From positions 974,097-1,038,096 of the forward strand of contig JAAGOF010000041.1 in the NCBI GenBank assembly GCA_010645155.1: 64,000 nucleotides of DNA. The letters are read 5' to 3'. The DNA is from Tigriopus japonicus. Its lineage: Eukaryota; Arthropoda; Copepoda; Harpacticoida; Harpacticidae. Under the pieces are notes generated by a model that saw only the letters and a program-made list of their open reading frames with translations, did not search any database and had not been told where the DNA came from. Below, in pieces: positions 62,574 through 64,000 of the stretch (position 1 is its first letter; the number at the start of each line of letters is the position of its first letter). Made by a program: the position numbers and the translations under genes.

Positions 62574-63218
62574 CTTTTACCCGGGTTACATTCTACCAGG
62601 GCCTGAGTAAGAGGAGAGGAGGAGAGAAAGTTGGTTGAGGGTAGTGATGTGACTTGGTGTGTTGGGCAAGCTTTTTTGCGCGAGGTCGTAAGGTAGTGTC
62701 GCCAATTGACCTTTGAAATCGTATTCCTCTTTGCTTACCAATCTTCAAAAACCTGTTTTTTCATCAAAGAGAACGGAACGGCGTCCCTAACTTTTGTGAC
62801 TTCTGAACAGGGTTGCAAATGACACTCAAATTTGTTTTTGCTGATATAGCTGAGCACAACACGAAATCTCCATTAGGTGACCCTACCTTGCGACCTCGCG
62901 CAAAAAAGCTTGCCCAACACACCAAGTCACATCACTAGTTGAGGGTAACTCGGAACCACTTAGTCAACCAGATTCTCTTCCGAGTGAGTTGTTGCCACCT
63001 CGGGAAGGTGGTGCAGGTGTCCGGGGTGGAGGTGTAGGAGCGGCCTGCTCCTCTTCCTCGCTCCACCGACGCCTCTGGCACTTGCCCATCTGACCTAGGT
63101 GGCAACAGCTTAAGAGGCAAGAAATCTGGTTGACTTGGTGGTTTAGAGTTGCCCGAAATCAACTGTCTCTCTGATTCGACTCTTTCTCAGGCCCGAGTAG
63201 AAAGAATCCAGGTAAAAG
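62574..63218. mobile_element. outer TIR element carrying a nested hAT MITE
   Basis: Left CTTTTACCCGGGTTACATTC then CCAGGGCCTGAG. Right, reverse-complemented, CTTTTACCTGGATTCTTTCT then CGGGCCTGAG. A GC-rich minus frame (63162-62935) fills part of the inside, with no domain recognised. It is about 350 bp when the nested element is removed. Confidence 0.7.
62642..62937. mobile_element. young hAT-type MITE with perfect target duplication
   Basis: 296 bp. Terminal repeats of about 56 bp start TAGTGATGTGACTTGGTGTG and are nearly identical at both ends. The 8 bp duplication GTTGAGGG is perfect (62634-62641 and 62938-62945). No coding capacity. It is inserted in the 62574-63218 element. Confidence 0.95.
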
Positions 63219-63260
63219 ACGCAGTTTTCCGTTACGGTAAGTGAAACCCTTGCACAGTGT

Positions 63261-63424
63261 TCAGAATGGTTCCCCAGGTTTGCCCATTTAAGTCAGCAAA
63301 AGCCGTGACTACTCCATGTAACTTAATACCACAGGCCACTAGAACCAGGCAAGCCCGTGATTCGAACCAGGGATGTTGTGGGTAGTTGGCCAATGCTCAA
63401 CCCCTACGCTACAACTGCTTGCCT
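63261..63424 (-). repeat. tRNA-derived SINE related to family 2
   Basis: On the minus strand it begins GGCAAGCAGTTGTAGCGTAG, has the B box CTGGTTCGAATCACGGG, and ends GGGGAACCATTCTGA like the copy at 32761. A 7 bp acceptor-like pairing GGCAAGC / GCTTGCC exists, but the D, anticodon and T stems do not form properly, so it is a SINE head rather than a gene. Confidence 0.65.
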
Positions 63425-63670
63425 TATATTTAGAGAGTATTTAGTTACAAATTGAATTCAAATTGCATGAAAATGCATTTAGCGGCTGCTGAGTTATTTG
63501 GGTTTGAATGGTACATTTTTGAACCCCCCCCCCAAAAAAAACGCTGCAGTTACATGAAAAAAACAATTCCCAAGGATTTCATATAACTTTTCAATGTTGC
63601 GTAAAAGCAAGAACTTTTTTAAGTTACAAGTTCATGTCAAAATAGCTCATAATAATATTTAATGTCACTT
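63425..63670 (+). repeat. dispersed repeat, copy 2
   Basis: Diverged partner of 6890-7140, sharing GCTGAGTTATTTGGGTTTGA and CAATTCCCAAGGATTTCATA. Contains a run of C then A near 63525. Confidence 0.6.
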
Positions 63671-64000
63671 AAAAAATGTACTTAAAACAAGGTTTTTGGA
63701 ATAAATTCATATTTTTTTGCAGTACACTTTGTTATGCGTTCCGCCAAGATTGCATTAAATATGACTAACACATTCATAATAAAATTTACGATTTCTTGAA
63801 AGATCATGTTCAAAATGGACTAAAATCAAAACTTGAAACATTAAAAGAATTTTTCAAAATGTCAAAGTACCATGCAACTTTGAGTGCCTTTGAATTTGCA
63901 AAAGATTTTTTTCTGAAATATATCTTAAGTGCTTCTTAGGTAAGATTTTATACTATTTTGAGCTATTTTGACAAAAACTTTAAACTCAAAAAAGTCATTT

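Noticed and set aside
63340..63424. Possible tRNA gene on the minus strand
   Set aside because: The acceptor ends pair and a B box is present, but D, anticodon and T stems do not form, and the downstream tail is shared with other SINE copies.

Overview
This 64 kb window is AT-rich, intron-containing eukaryotic DNA, almost certainly from an arthropod and probably a crustacean (copepod-like). The clues are small CUB-type secreted-protein genes built in the style common in crustaceans and insects, consensus GT/AG splice sites with long introns, and arthropod-style transposons: THAP/P-element-like, mariner, hAT, Ty3/gypsy and CR1/Jockey-like LINEs. Nothing bacterial is seen (no operons, no Shine-Dalgarno-led ORFs). 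Most open frames are chance or transposon frames.

Host genes. Three members of one family of secreted, cysteine-rich CUB-domain proteins can be pieced together by splice-phase matching. Gene A (minus strand, 22970 down to at least 13547) has eight recognisable exons and a TATA box at 23071-23081; its last one or two exons were not found. Gene B (plus strand, 34847-58753) can be assembled from eleven exons into an open frame of about 401 codons ending in a Cys-x(4)-Tyr-Gln-Gln-Ile-Met-Cys-stop tail. A lone terminal exon of a third gene (C, plus strand) lies at 3708-3742. A and B are head to head, about 11.9 kb apart. Their introns lie mostly at different places in the protein, although the domain order is the same.

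Mobile DNA fills the introns and intergenic space. 0-3 kb: tRNA-derived SINE and a THAP/P-element-like transposase relic. 4.9-12 kb: TIR and snap-back elements. 13-17 kb (gene A introns): a 166 bp MITE with target duplications, a 248 bp hAT MITE, and a LINE split by a small minus-strand LTR element with intact LTRs, primer-binding site and polypurine tract. 18.4-18.9 kb: a GC-rich island holding two mariner-type transposase N-termini pointing at each other. 20-25 kb: two LINE reverse-transcriptase relics. 25-34 kb: mostly anonymous DNA with fold-back repeats, SINE pieces and LINE-endonuclease-like pieces. 35-46 kb (gene B introns): an 830 bp palindrome, a second hAT MITE, a long minisatellite and two nested inverted-repeat elements. 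46-58 kb (largest gene B intron): gypsy pol relic, second THAP relic broken by a SINE, and a LINE fragment between two direct copies of a TIR element. 59-64 kb: more MITE copies, two adjacent minisatellites, and a young hAT MITE with a perfect 8 bp target duplication nested in another TIR element.

No rRNA gene, no convincing functional tRNA gene and no CRISPR array were seen. The most informative content is the CUB gene cluster with its non-matching intron positions, and the several layers of nested insertions, which allow relative dating.
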